Of a stretch of DNA of 64,000 nt, positions 13,680 to 24,449 are shown piece by piece. The notes beneath the pieces were generated by a model. That model was not told the DNA's origin, ran no database searches, and was given only the letters and a program-made list of their open reading frames with translations. The position numbers were made by a program, and so were the translations under genes. Source of the stretch: Bagarius yarrelli (taxonomy: Eukaryota; Chordata; Actinopteri; Siluriformes; Sisoridae); NCBI GenBank assembly GCA_005784505.1, contig VCAZ01000021.1, positions 2,226,808 to 2,290,807 on the forward strand, given 5' to 3'. Within the stretch, counting starts at the first letter, position 1. Each line of letters begins with the position of its first letter.

Positions 13680-13750
13680 CTATTCATCTGTGGTGTGGAG
13701 GGACTGTATGTAGAAGATGAGAGTTTTCCTTTGGCCATTTGCTTCATCAC
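13680..13750 (-). other. Weak candidate terminal exon (orphan)
   Basis: On the minus strand an acceptor-like gttgtaacag precedes a stretch that, read with two leading bases, is open for 23 codons (DEANGQRKTLIFYIQSLHTT, then DE) and ends in TAG at 13682-13680. I do not recognise the peptide. The acceptor phase equals that of the yes1 exon 11 donor, but yes1 already has a normal last exon. The open length is short enough to be chance. Confidence 0.15.
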
Positions 13751-14719
13751 CTGTTACAACAAAAACTATCAAACATTAGTCTGACATTATAGAATCTCTA
13801 TATATTTAAGGCTTTTTATATATTTAAGGCTTTTTATATAAATATTCAATGTTATGTTATTCTGAACCAAAATGAAAATGTAGCATAAAAATTCATTGAT
13901 TCTAACATTGGTCACTTATGCATCTAAGGATTAAAATATTTTTTACCAAGAAAAATATTAGTATGGTCTAGGATTATCTATAGATTGTTACCCTGCAACT
14001 TTAGGTAGTTCTAGTAAATTATGTGTTGGGTATTGAATTTGAGGCAATTGTCATTTTAGGCAAAAATATGCTAATCAAAAAGCATCACGTAACAGTTGGG
14101 TGATGTCGTCAAGCAGAAAGATAATTCTATATAAACACAAAAAGCAAAAACAATGCAGGAAAGAAAGTAAAACCGGCTATTATAAATAGAAAGGATTTTA
14201 GTCTGTGTTTATTCGTGCCTTCAATTTATTTCAGTTATGTATACACACTTGCAGTGTGTGTAGGATGACATAGCCTTATCTTGCTCCCCAACCGCCAGCT
14301 CTGTGGGCCTTGAACTGGCTAAGGAAGCCCGATTTGCAGATTCTTTCCCCCAGAGGGAGGTTCAACTTCAGTTTTTATCCTCCGAGAATGTGGCGGCTAT
14401 GAGTATAGAGGGAAGTGTAGAGTCTTTGAGTAGCCAGCCAAAAAGAGGTTAATTTGTCTGCAAAGTAAACTAGACAAAAGTTTCCTAAATCTTGAGTGCA
14501 ACCTCCACCCAGGGGCCTTTCACACAAAGGTATCAGGGTCCTGAGATAAACCATATTCCTCGAATCTGTTTAGAAATATGGTGTACTATATACTTAAACA
14601 TAGCCAAGGCTGCCAGACGATGTCTCAGGTTGAACAGACGCTAGCAGACGATCTGTTGCCAACTGTGGCATCGTCTTTGGGGGTGCCTAAGCCCCCTAAC
14701 TTGGTAGGGAAAGCTTATG

Positions 14720-14838
14720 TCTCAACTGAGCAATTAAGGGTCTTGCTCAGGGGACCACAGTGGTGGCTTGCTGGAGCTGGGAATCGAATCCACAATCTTT
14801 GGGTTGATAGTCCAACAACTTAACCATGAGCCACCACT
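14720..14838 (-). mobile_element. SINE family A, antisense copy
   Basis: On the plus strand the order is tail then head: gagcaattaagggtcttgct, ggaccacagtggtggcttgc, gggaatcgaatccacaatct (inverted B box), aacaacttaaccatgagcca. It lies immediately left of the DIRS-like coding piece at 14840. Confidence 0.8.
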
Positions 14839-14839
14839 A

Positions 14840-14943
14840 ATACGGGTGCAGGCATATCAGCAGGTGGTTCAAGATTTCGTTCTCGCACGCATCCAGAAAC
14901 CAGGGTTAAAATTCAATGCCAAGAAAAGCATGCTCTCCTCTGT
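14840..14943 (+). pseudogene. DIRS-like reverse transcriptase fragment
   Basis: One plus frame reads AYQQVVQDFVLARIQKPGLK followed by FNAKKSMLSS. This corresponds to the DIRS-type RT segment around LGLRLNAKKSVLSP, which follows the catalytic LDD box in tyrosine-recombinase retrotransposons. It is cut off at 14944 by a microsatellite-tailed repeat and resumes at about 15310. Confidence 0.65.
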
Positions 14944-14944
14944 T

Positions 14945-15310
14945 TAAGATAAGATAAGATAAGATAAGATAAGATAAGATAAGATAAGATAAGATAATCT
15001 TTATTGATCCCACAGTGGGGAAATTAAATTGTTACGGTGGCTCAGATACAGAAACAATTACGTAGAAAGTAGGAAAATAGAAAAAATGTGCAATAGAAAA
15101 GTGCAAATTTTGGGAAATAAAAACAATTTACGATAAACATTTAAAAATCTAAAAGTATTTACAGTTATGTGCATCTGTAGTTTAGACTGTTGAGTTGTAC
15201 AGTCTAACAGCGGTGGGTATGAAAGACCTGCGGAACCGCTCCTTCCTACAAGGAGGGTGTAACAGTCTGCTACTGAAGGAGCTGGTCATAGCCTCCACTG
15301 TCTTATGCAT
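14945..15310 (-). mobile_element. LINE 3'-tail fragment with (GATAA)n end, antisense
   Basis: About 53 bp of perfect GATAA units is followed by tctttattgatcccacagtg and then gaaagacctgcggaaccgct, gtaacagtctgctactgaag. This is a widespread fish non-LTR retrotransposon 3' tail in antisense orientation, with its tail microsatellite at the left. A related, more diverged copy is at 23460-23830. I do not assign a named family. Confidence 0.7.
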
Positions 15311-15520
15311 GTTTAGAGCTTTATCTAATTGGGGGTCATTTGGGACTCAGTTGCAAGGCAGCCCGACCAACACAGGCCCATGTCGAAACAATATTAGCAA
15401 TGCGAGGGAATTCAGTCATTTACTTTCAGGCAGTTTCAGAGGCTTTTGGGCCCCGGGGGTCCCAAGTTTTATAGGAACAGTTACCAGAATGATACCAGGA
15501 TTTGCTACTTGACCTACTTT
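15310..15520 (+). pseudogene. DIRS-like pol fragment, continuation
   Basis: In plus-strand frames with shifts: AHVETILA, then FRQFQRLLG, matching the VETIL..VKQFQRLLGLM segment just downstream of the RT domain in DIRS-type pol. Together with 14840-14943 this indicates one DIRS-like copy split by the LINE tail at 14945-15310. Confidence 0.6.
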
Positions 15521-15953
15521 TCTATAAGGGGAATAGCTGTAGCTAACCTGTTTGCCTGCCTCAACAACAAATTATAGTATTAACAGACGCCACCCGTCCT
15601 TTATTAGATTCTTTATTAATTAGAAATGTTTTATTATTACAAAGTACAAGTACAAAATTATTACTAAGTATTTACAGATACAACTTACACTGTTTTGGTA
15701 AGTTCACTATTGGTATACTATTAACACACTATTCTCTAATTTGATGATGTAAAGCTTACACAATCTATGTTGTTAATAGCGCTATATAAATAAAGGTGAC
15801 GTGACTTAAGAATTATTTTAAAGTAAATTGTGCTAATGCGTTTTAGCATCTTTTAAATATATATATTCGTTTAAAGGCTTTGTTCTTATTGAAGCCTAAC
15901 ATAAGTGCGTTTACACAAAAAGTAGGAGAGGAGTCTAAAGCACTACATACAAC

Positions 15954-18466
15954 TTTATTATTTTTTATTTTTTTTACTGTACAAATTGTTCAGGTTAGTA
16001 ATTTGTTGCCGACATGACCGTACACACGCCATTCTTTACTTCAACCCTGCAGTCAAGCGATTCCGCTTTCCATTTTAAAAGTCTCTGTGACAGAACAAAA
16101 GAAGTTTAACCACCTAGCCCTTTAAAACTTTACACAGAGGGTTGTTTTTATGACAAGTCCCCCTGAGAACCAAACGAAGGGAAAAAGAAGCAAGGGAACG
16201 GTCAAGTTCACATGAAATGCATTTTAAACTCACATGAAATGCATTTTAAACTGACATCAACAACCACCATCAGACACAAAACCCCCATATAGAATTTGTA
16301 TCACCTTTTAAAAACTCTTACTGAGGTAATAGACTGCTTATAATTAACCAGCTTTAAATATGATCTTTGCATCCAGGCGCAATTCCAAAGGACAATTAAT
16401 TCTCATATCTTATAAAGCACTTCTGCGTTTTGCAGCACTCCTGTCACTCCCGTGTAACAGCTGCCATTTAATGGTCAATCTGTAGAGGGAGCCAGAGTTG
16501 CAGAAAGTGATCCAGAAGAAAAGCTGGGCACATAAAAGCAGACCGTTTTGGGATACTCATCTTTCTACAATATACGGACATTGCATTTTTTTTCAATTCA
16601 TATGCCCATCAATTGTGTAGAAAGTTTTCTTGTACACCAACATTACAATTTCCTTCGAATGACACAATAAGGCCCAAATACTGTTCCACCTCGACCAAGT
16701 GTGTACTAAACCATTTCTGAATTAAACCCCACCTCCTTTGGGATGACCTGGGACACTGACTGCACCCTAGCCTTTCCTATCTTACAACAGCATCTATTCT
16801 CCATAATACTACTGTAGCTAAATACACACAAATATCCCCACAGCCACACATCAAAATGTGGTGGAAAACATTCAAGTATCCAGGTTATTTTAACAGTGTA
16901 AGTCTAGACAGGATATTAAAAATTACAGGGTATATGGTAAAAGTATCTCAGTGATACAAATGCAAAAGCGGTTCTGTTCCAATATGAAATGTAGTGATTT
17001 TATTTCTACATGAAATTATGAAGTCGTAACATGATACAAACAAATAGCATAGTCTATTGTTTGCTCTATTATTAGAAATCAACTAATTCGTAGATCCTCC
17101 TTCAATACATGACAATGTCAAGCTGAGGAACTAAATTAATTTGAAATAATGTTTTAAAGGGTGTTCTAATAAAATGTAATAAAATTGGCTGAATAAATCA
17201 GACTCTGGGCCACAACTAAACACCAGCACAGCCTCATTGTATATAGGCAATTGATTTTACAAGTCTCTGGTGCTGCAAAGTGGGGATTAACATTGCTTTT
17301 CCAAGGATTAGTCTTTTGCTGTGTTGGGTTAAGATTCTGTGAGTGTAATGGTTATAGCATTTTTTTTTTTTTTTTATCTCCACTGAATTATTTATGGGGC
17401 TAAAGCCTTGTGAATCCCTTATGGATGCAAACTCATCAGGATAGAATTGTTTTATCATAGCCTGTATTGATTTGTACTGACTTAAAACATCTCGCAGCGC
17501 ATAAAGTTACGGCACCAAAAATGACTAAAACTAAGAAGATTTGAAGTGTTTTGGTGTGTGTCTTAACTGTAATTTTTGAGCAGTAGGATTGAAATGATAT
17601 GCATTAGATAATCCAAGGGTATGCATTTAGAAGTACAGTTTCAAGACTTTTGTATACAATGAAAATCAGTACAAATATCACATGCACATATTTTCCCAGA
17701 ACTGGCACTTTGCTATGACAAAATGTCATAGTGTACAATTAGTGCACTTAAATTATTTTGTCTGGCAATAAAGTTTGCAAATATATTTAATTAATCATGA
17801 GAAATCAAATTATAACACTACTAAAAAAAACATGTTTTGTTTTTCATTTACAAAATTTACTCATTTATTCTCCCAGACAATTTTAACTTGCAAAGTAATT
17901 TGTCTCCATTTAACACGCTAACATTACTTACACTCTACTCATACATTCACAATGGCAAAAAGTTTCTCTCTCTCTCTCTCTCTGTTTCACAGCATCTTAG
18001 GTGATACTGTCATTTTCACCCACAGTTATTGGTCACTTTTTAAAAAAAACAAAACCATTAAAATTAATGGAAAAGAAGTGAAATGTAAAGTAAAAATCTA
18101 CGTCAATGACAAAAAGAAATAATTTCATGATCTTAAAACAGTCAGAAAGTTGTAGTGTTTTTGGGGAAACAAAAGAAAAAAAAAAGGGATAACAGACATT
18201 TATGCAATCAGCATTACAAGGATTATTAAATTTTCTGCAGATTTTGCTCTGTTACAAACCACACATGCTTGCTTCCCTGCTGAACTTCAATACACATTCA
18301 TCTGAACTCAACGAAACGTTAACAAAATGCAAACAGTGTTGCATGGTGCCCTCTAAACTGCCGCAAAAAGAACAAAATAAAAGGAGAGAAGTTAGAGGAA
18401 TAGGAAGTGTTCATAGGTGGTTTAGGGGAGGAAGCAGCAAGCTGGTTTGGGACAAGGTTGACGTTT
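15954..18466 (-). other. yes1: Probable yes1 3'UTR
   Basis: The yes1 stop codon is at 18469-18467. Candidate minus-strand AATAAA signals include 17879-17874 and 15959-15954. The second would give a 3'UTR of about 2.5 kb, similar to the long 3'UTR known for mammalian YES1. The interval holds no recognised transposon, unlike both flanks, which fits transcribed sequence under constraint. It includes a tandem 22-bp duplication at 16210-16253 and a (CT)n run at 17964-17984. Confidence 0.5.
16210..16253. repeat. 22-bp tandem duplication
   Basis: CACATGAAATGCATTTTAAA plus CT (or the same with a one-base offset) occurs twice head to tail. Exact copies imply a recent duplication within the probable yes1 3'UTR. 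Confidence 0.85.
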
Positions 18467-18675
18467 TTACAGGTTGTCTCCAGGCTGGTACTGCGGCTCG
18501 GTAGCGGTGAAGTAGTCCTCCAGGAAGGACTGGATGTATTCGAAAGTGGGTCGCTCATCAGGATCTTTCTTCCAACACAGACGCATCATCTCGTGCAGCG
18601 ACTCAGGACAACCTTGAGGACATGGCATTCTGTATCCTCTCTCTACCTGCTCCAGAACCTCACGGTTCACCATGC
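18467..18675 (-). CDS. yes1: yes1 exon 12: kinase C-lobe end and regulatory tail
   Basis: 209 coding nt to TAA at 18469-18467, acceptor tttgtag. Residues 478-546: GMVNREVLEQVERGYRMP at the start, CWKKDPDERPTFEYIQ in the middle, TATEPQYQPGDNL at the end. Tyr540 is the Csk-dependent inhibitory site. Confidence 0.97.
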
Positions 18676-21600
18676 CTACAAAAAACATGTACAGAATTTA
18701 TTAACATTAGTAGACATACACGTCTATAGCACACACAGTCAGATGCAGAATTATTGGCACCCTTGTGAAGAGTGGTACAAAGGTATTTAGGGAAAAAACT
18801 GCTTTTAACCGAATTTAACTTAAGCAAATATGGACTAAAACATTTCTTTATACAGAGTTGAAATTGAAGCAAAATTATTGAAGCATGCCCTGAATAAGTT
18901 CACTTATGTATGTAGAAACTTACTTAACTAGTTTATTGAGGTTTAAATGAGCTGACAGAGTGCAACATAAAACCAAGTTTATTGGACTTATTGTTGATGT
19001 CTTCCATTTGTAAATCTAGACTTAACACATCCTTACTCTCTAGCCTTTCTGATTCTTAATTTCATTATTCTTGTTTTAAGGGCTTCACGATTTTGTTTTA
19101 TATTATATTGTAATTTTGTAATACAAAAAAAAAATATTTTCCATATTTTTTTTCTGTAAAGCACTTTTGTCAGTGTGAGCTAACTTGGCCCGAACACCAG
19201 AATCCTACACCTTTAGAATGAACTAGAATACTTGGTTTTCTGGCCCCACAGGCACATTCGTTGCTGAATAAGACCACTTTAATATCTATTGGAAAGCTGG
19301 AGGAAATAAAAAAAAAAAAATGAAGAAGCAAGAATAATTCTTATGTTTTGGTTCTGGTCAGGGTACATTTAAAAGCTAATTAACTCATAAAGACATTAAT
19401 TTATCCACTTTCCAGCCGTTGCCTCTCAACATTTGACACTTGCATCACTGATGTACAGTAGCTAACGCTGAGCTTAGCTCACCAAGCGCTGTCCAATGTG
19501 CAAGTTTGAAAATCCTGTAGTGGGCATTACAGAGTACATGAAGGCTGCATCATTCATGACATGAACGAGTTCATCAATTACTTATCAGCATTAATGACTC
19601 TAAAATGATGTGTGAAAGTAGTTCACAGAGACAGAGCTTGCCTAGTTTTCTCTAAATTCTAAATCTGCACATATTAAAACTTAAACAGAATACATTTATG
19701 TAAATAGAAATTCAGTGATTTCTTTATTGGATAATTTGCCATTTGTGCTGTATCAAATTAAAGAAAACTAAGTAAAGGCTGATGGAAATTAGGTTAACAA
19801 GTCTTTCAAATTCTGGGGACGTACAGTATGGTTCAGACATGAGCAACACACGGAGTTGGGGAGAAACTTTATGGACACTGTTGTAACCATAGACACTACA
19901 AAACTTTTGTACGTTATAAACCCACGACTTATACACAATGTCCTCTTACAGACTTTATAATATACAGTTGTAATAATAAGGTTTATCACAGTCTTCAGTG
20001 TCATCCAATGTGAAAGGGAATTGCCAGGCTCATCTGTGGGTTTCTCTTAGAGATCTAAATATAAATATACAGCAGATTTATGTAAAGCTGCATTGTTATC
20101 ACGTCTATGGTTAAAAGGAGTACACAAATAATTCTTAATTAGACTTCTAGGGTGTTGCAATAAAAAGGTGTACTTCCTAATTTCCTGTATATCACAGGTT
20201 TGAATCCATGATGTCACGACGATGCTATATGCTTGTAGATGTTGGTATTTCCAGTTTTCCTCAGTGTGTATTACTTTTTTATCAGCAGTTGTGAATAGTA
20301 CATAAACAAAATGTAGTTGAATGGCCTCCAAATGTCTCGGAGAAAGCAGGTGAAAGCTACAGCAGGGTGCAGTCAAATACATTATAGAGAATTCCACATT
20401 TCACATTTATTAATGTACACAAACAACAATAAAAAAAATAAAATTTGGACTGGAGAGGTAAGGATGAGTAACCCAGTTACTAAAGTAGCTAAAAGGGTGT
20501 GGTGAAGGCAGTAGTAAGGCTTCACACCTGGCCAGCACAGATAGTAATAAATAAGAGCTGTTGCCCAGCCAACCTCCATGCCTGCCTAAGCCAGGTGGCA
20601 GCCTATAATCAGTCACCACAGCGGTATCCAGCAGGTGGCACACAGGAGCACATACTGCAGCCAGTAAACTCACCACATTCTTGTAAAGATAGCCTTTGTT
20701 AAGCTGGCTCTTAGTGTAGGTGTTAATGAATGTTGGGTCAATTTACAATGGCAGCTGCACTGTAGGTCTGGGTGAAAAAAAATCACTTAACTGAGCAGCT
20801 GAATGTTTTAGAACAATGTCTTAAGTCTGGTCTGGATTTTGCAGAATAATAAAAAAAAGGGAGGTGGGTATGTATGTATGTATGCATACATGTCTGATGT
20901 CTTACCTGGGTATGGCACTCTGCCCTTGGTGACAAGCTCAGTCAGCACAATCCCAAAGGACCAGACATCAGATTTGATAGTAAAGCGGCCATAGAGAGCA
21001 GCCTCTGGCGCAGTCCATTTAATAGGGAACTTGGCTCCTAGTGAAACAGAGTTATCCATCAGAATGTGTATACATAAGCATGCAAGGCTCATGGTTAAGG
21101 TGTTGGACTACCAACCCGAAGATTGTGGGTTTGATTCCCAGCTCCACCAAGACACCATTGTGGGCCCCTGAGCAAGGCCCTTTACCCTCAATTGCTCAGT
21201 TGTATAAAAGTCGCTATAGATAAGAGTGTCTGCCAAATGCTGTAAATGTTAGCAGTAAAAGAACTTTTCTTTAAAAGCAGATGTACATTTTTGGGGTTTT
21301 ATTTATTGAATTTAATTGATGAGCTAATTGTATGTGCCAATCAGTATATAACACAATAAACATTCTATTAGAATTATTTACATCAGCCTGTTTAATAGGG
21401 AGCTATATAAAACGATCCTGCTTGTGCAAAACTACACAATCAGGTGGTGCACATGTATTGAGCTTGAAATATGACAAAATTTGAATTGTAAACGTTTCAA
21501 TTACTGAATTTAATTGAAATTTAACAAAACTGAATTTTATGTGGTATTTAAAATAGTTTTGAATATTCAACATTTGAAATGTAAAAGGTTTTTTTTGCAC

Positions 21601-24409
21601 AACAAATTTTTGTTCTGAAATTTTAGACAGCAAATATTCAGTTTTTAACAATATAGATTCAAGTTTTAAGATGAAGAAATAATAAAAAAATTCTCTTTCT
21701 GGAGACAAAGATGCATTGTTATTAAACAATATTATGTTAGAATATTGCACAATTATAATATTAAAATAAAATATAATTAGGACATACAAGTATAGAATAA
21801 AATAGACTGCCCCAAAGTATAGTGTCACTTTATCTGTCTAAGGTAATGAGTGTTTACTCTAAGACTGGAGTCCAGCAGTAAGCCGCACCACACCTGATCT
21901 TTCAGGAAGTCTGCCGCTCTATATCAGATGGATATTTACTAAATATGGCTCTGAAATCCAGAGATTGTCAATCTTTATTTATGCTGTCGTGAAGATTTAC
22001 TTAATAAAATAACTACAGTTATTACTACTAGTAAAATTATGTATTAAACTGGCATATTATGAATAGTTAAAAGAAAGCCTTTGCAGGACAGAACACTTAA
22101 GTAAGTACAGCAGGCAGTACTAAGATTGCTGTTACTGAACAGGCTTATTCCAGAGTGAAAAGCGTAAAAGCCAGACAGTAAATCAATGCTCTAAATAGTC
22201 TATTGGGTGCTCCAGTGGGGGCATTTGGGGACGGGGTGTCTCAAAGTGAGATGAGAGAGAAAGAGAGAGATAGAGAGACAGAGACAGACAGACTTCTCAA
22301 CTGCAAAACACAATTTACAGCTGTGTAAATGTGTAAAAAAAGTTTTGAAAATTTAGAATTAAATTTTTTAATAATTTTAAACCATTTTTATTACACTATG
22401 AAATAGTAATTTAATGTGGTAGGCTGATGTTTAAATATCCTGCTAGTCCTATGTAATCTATAACTTGTAAAGTTTTTTTATATAGTTATCATAAAATGAC
22501 AGAGCACAACAGAAAAACAGTCTAATTTCAAAAGCATTTCATACGTAATAAATTGATTTGCCCTTCAATGAGTAATAAGTATTTATTCACAAAACAAGAC
22601 TTGGTGCTTGGTGGCAAAATCCTAGTTGGCAGTCACTGAGGTCAGATATTTCTTGTAGTTGGCTATCTGATTCCTCACCGTTCATCATTGAAACTTCATA
22701 AGGTGAGATCTTGCTCAGAGCTCCAGAGCGAGGGAGATTGACAGTTTTTTGTGTTTCTTCCATTTGAGAATGATGGCACCAATTTTTGTCACCTTCTCAC
22801 ATAGCTGCTTTGCCATGGTCTTGTGGCCGATTTAAGCCTTGTGCAGGTTTACAATCTTGTCCTTGACATCCTTGGGCATCTCTTCATCCTTGGACTGGCC
22901 ATGGTGAAGAGTTTGTAATCTGATTGACTGCTTCTGTGGACAAGTGTCTTGCTGATTGACAGGGGATCAAATACTTATTTTACTTGTTAAAATGCAAATC
23001 AATTTATAACTTTTTAAAATGCGTTTTTCTGGATGTTTTTGTTGTTATTTTGTCTCACACTGTTAGAATAAACCACAAACAAAATTATACACTGATCATT
23101 TCTTTGTCAGTGGGCAAACATGCAAAATCAGCAGAGGATTAAATATTTATTCTCTCACTGTAGAGTTTATTCCATTCATCCATTCTAATCCCAAGTTATT
23201 GTTCCAGTACACTAAAGACAAATAAACAAACAATAAAAAATGATTTATGCAACCATACACAGACCTTGTCTAGCAGTATATTCGTTATCCTCAATCAGCC
23301 TGGCCAGGCCAAAATCAGCGATCTTGCAAACGAGGTTTTCTCCCACTAGGATGTTGGCTGCCCGCAAGTCTCTGTGGATGTAATTCATTCTCTCGATGAA
23401 GGCCATGCCATCAGCAATCTGCAGGAGATAATAGAATATCAAAATTCTGGACAGCTGCAATAAGATATACCCCTATTCATCCCAAATTGGGGAATTATTT
23501 TGTTACAGCAGGATAGAAAAAAAGATGTGCAAATAGGAAGTAGGGCAGTTTAAGTCCGATGAATTGCACTAGGGTAATACTGGACATTTGAAATAATATT
23601 ATTATTGCACAATTTCAACGAGTTGTACCGGGATAGTATTGCACAGTTATTACACCATTGCTATTGCATGCAAATAAGATATTGTAAGTGTTTAATATGG
23701 AGAAGGGTTCACTAGTAGCAACTCTAATTGTATAGTCCAATAGCAGCAGTGAGAAAGATCCTTCGATATCGCTCTTTCAGACACTTAGGATGTAACAGTT
23801 CGTCGCTGAAGCAGCTGCTTAGAGATAAAATTGTTTCATACAAGGGTATGGAAAACATTTATTATTAGCCAGCCAAGGACTTTTGTAATTTAATAACAAA
23901 CAAAAAAAATAACTCTATATAAGAAATTATTACATTTTGGAAATAGTTTAGATGATTAGTAAACAACTTCAAATAGCTCTGCTACTGACCATGTCAGAAT
24001 AAGGGTGTAGAATGAAAGGACATAGTAAATGCTGGACAAATTTCCATTGTATTGCCAACAGCCACTTATTTAAGAAGCTGTCCAAATGATTTATGATGAT
24101 CCAGCAAAAGCTCCTCTCTGTGGCAGAGCAAGACTGAAAGCTGGGAGGCTTAATTAAGACAGCATGGTGGTGACAGCAGCTTAAAAAAGGGAAATAGACC
24201 CGCAGTGGAAAAAGTGCAGAGAAATATGCTGGTTTAGGATCAAGTGTGCAGCTCTGCGATGGTACATTAAAATAAAGTGATCCCTCAGGATTGGAGGTTA
24301 AGTGTTCCAAGCGTTAAGTGAAAATGTGGACGAGAGCTCCCGAGAATGGGTGGGACATGCAGAGGGTGAAATGTTACATCACATTACAAAGTTGTGACAG
24401 GCAGACAGG

Positions 24410-24449
<40 letters not shown>

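Noticed and set aside
14945..14998. Regularly spaced repeats that might suggest a CRISPR-like array
   Set aside because: Perfect 5-bp GATAA units without spacers, at the tail of a LINE fragment in a eukaryotic genome.
18407..18790. Plus-strand open frame of 127 codons
   Set aside because: It is the antisense of yes1 exon 12 and its flank; no splice or homology support.
21085..21250. tRNA-like sequence with a B-box-like motif
   Set aside because: It is the head of a repeated SINE with the characteristic body and many copies; it does not fold as a standard tRNA gene.
21403..21828. 141-codon minus-strand frame in yes1 intron 10
   Set aside because: Composition is Phe/Ile/Tyr/Leu-rich as expected from AT-rich DNA; no homology recognised and no splice support.
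24410..24447. 38-base poly-A as the tail of a processed retrogene
   Set aside because: No coding body upstream and no target duplication; treated as a simple repeat.
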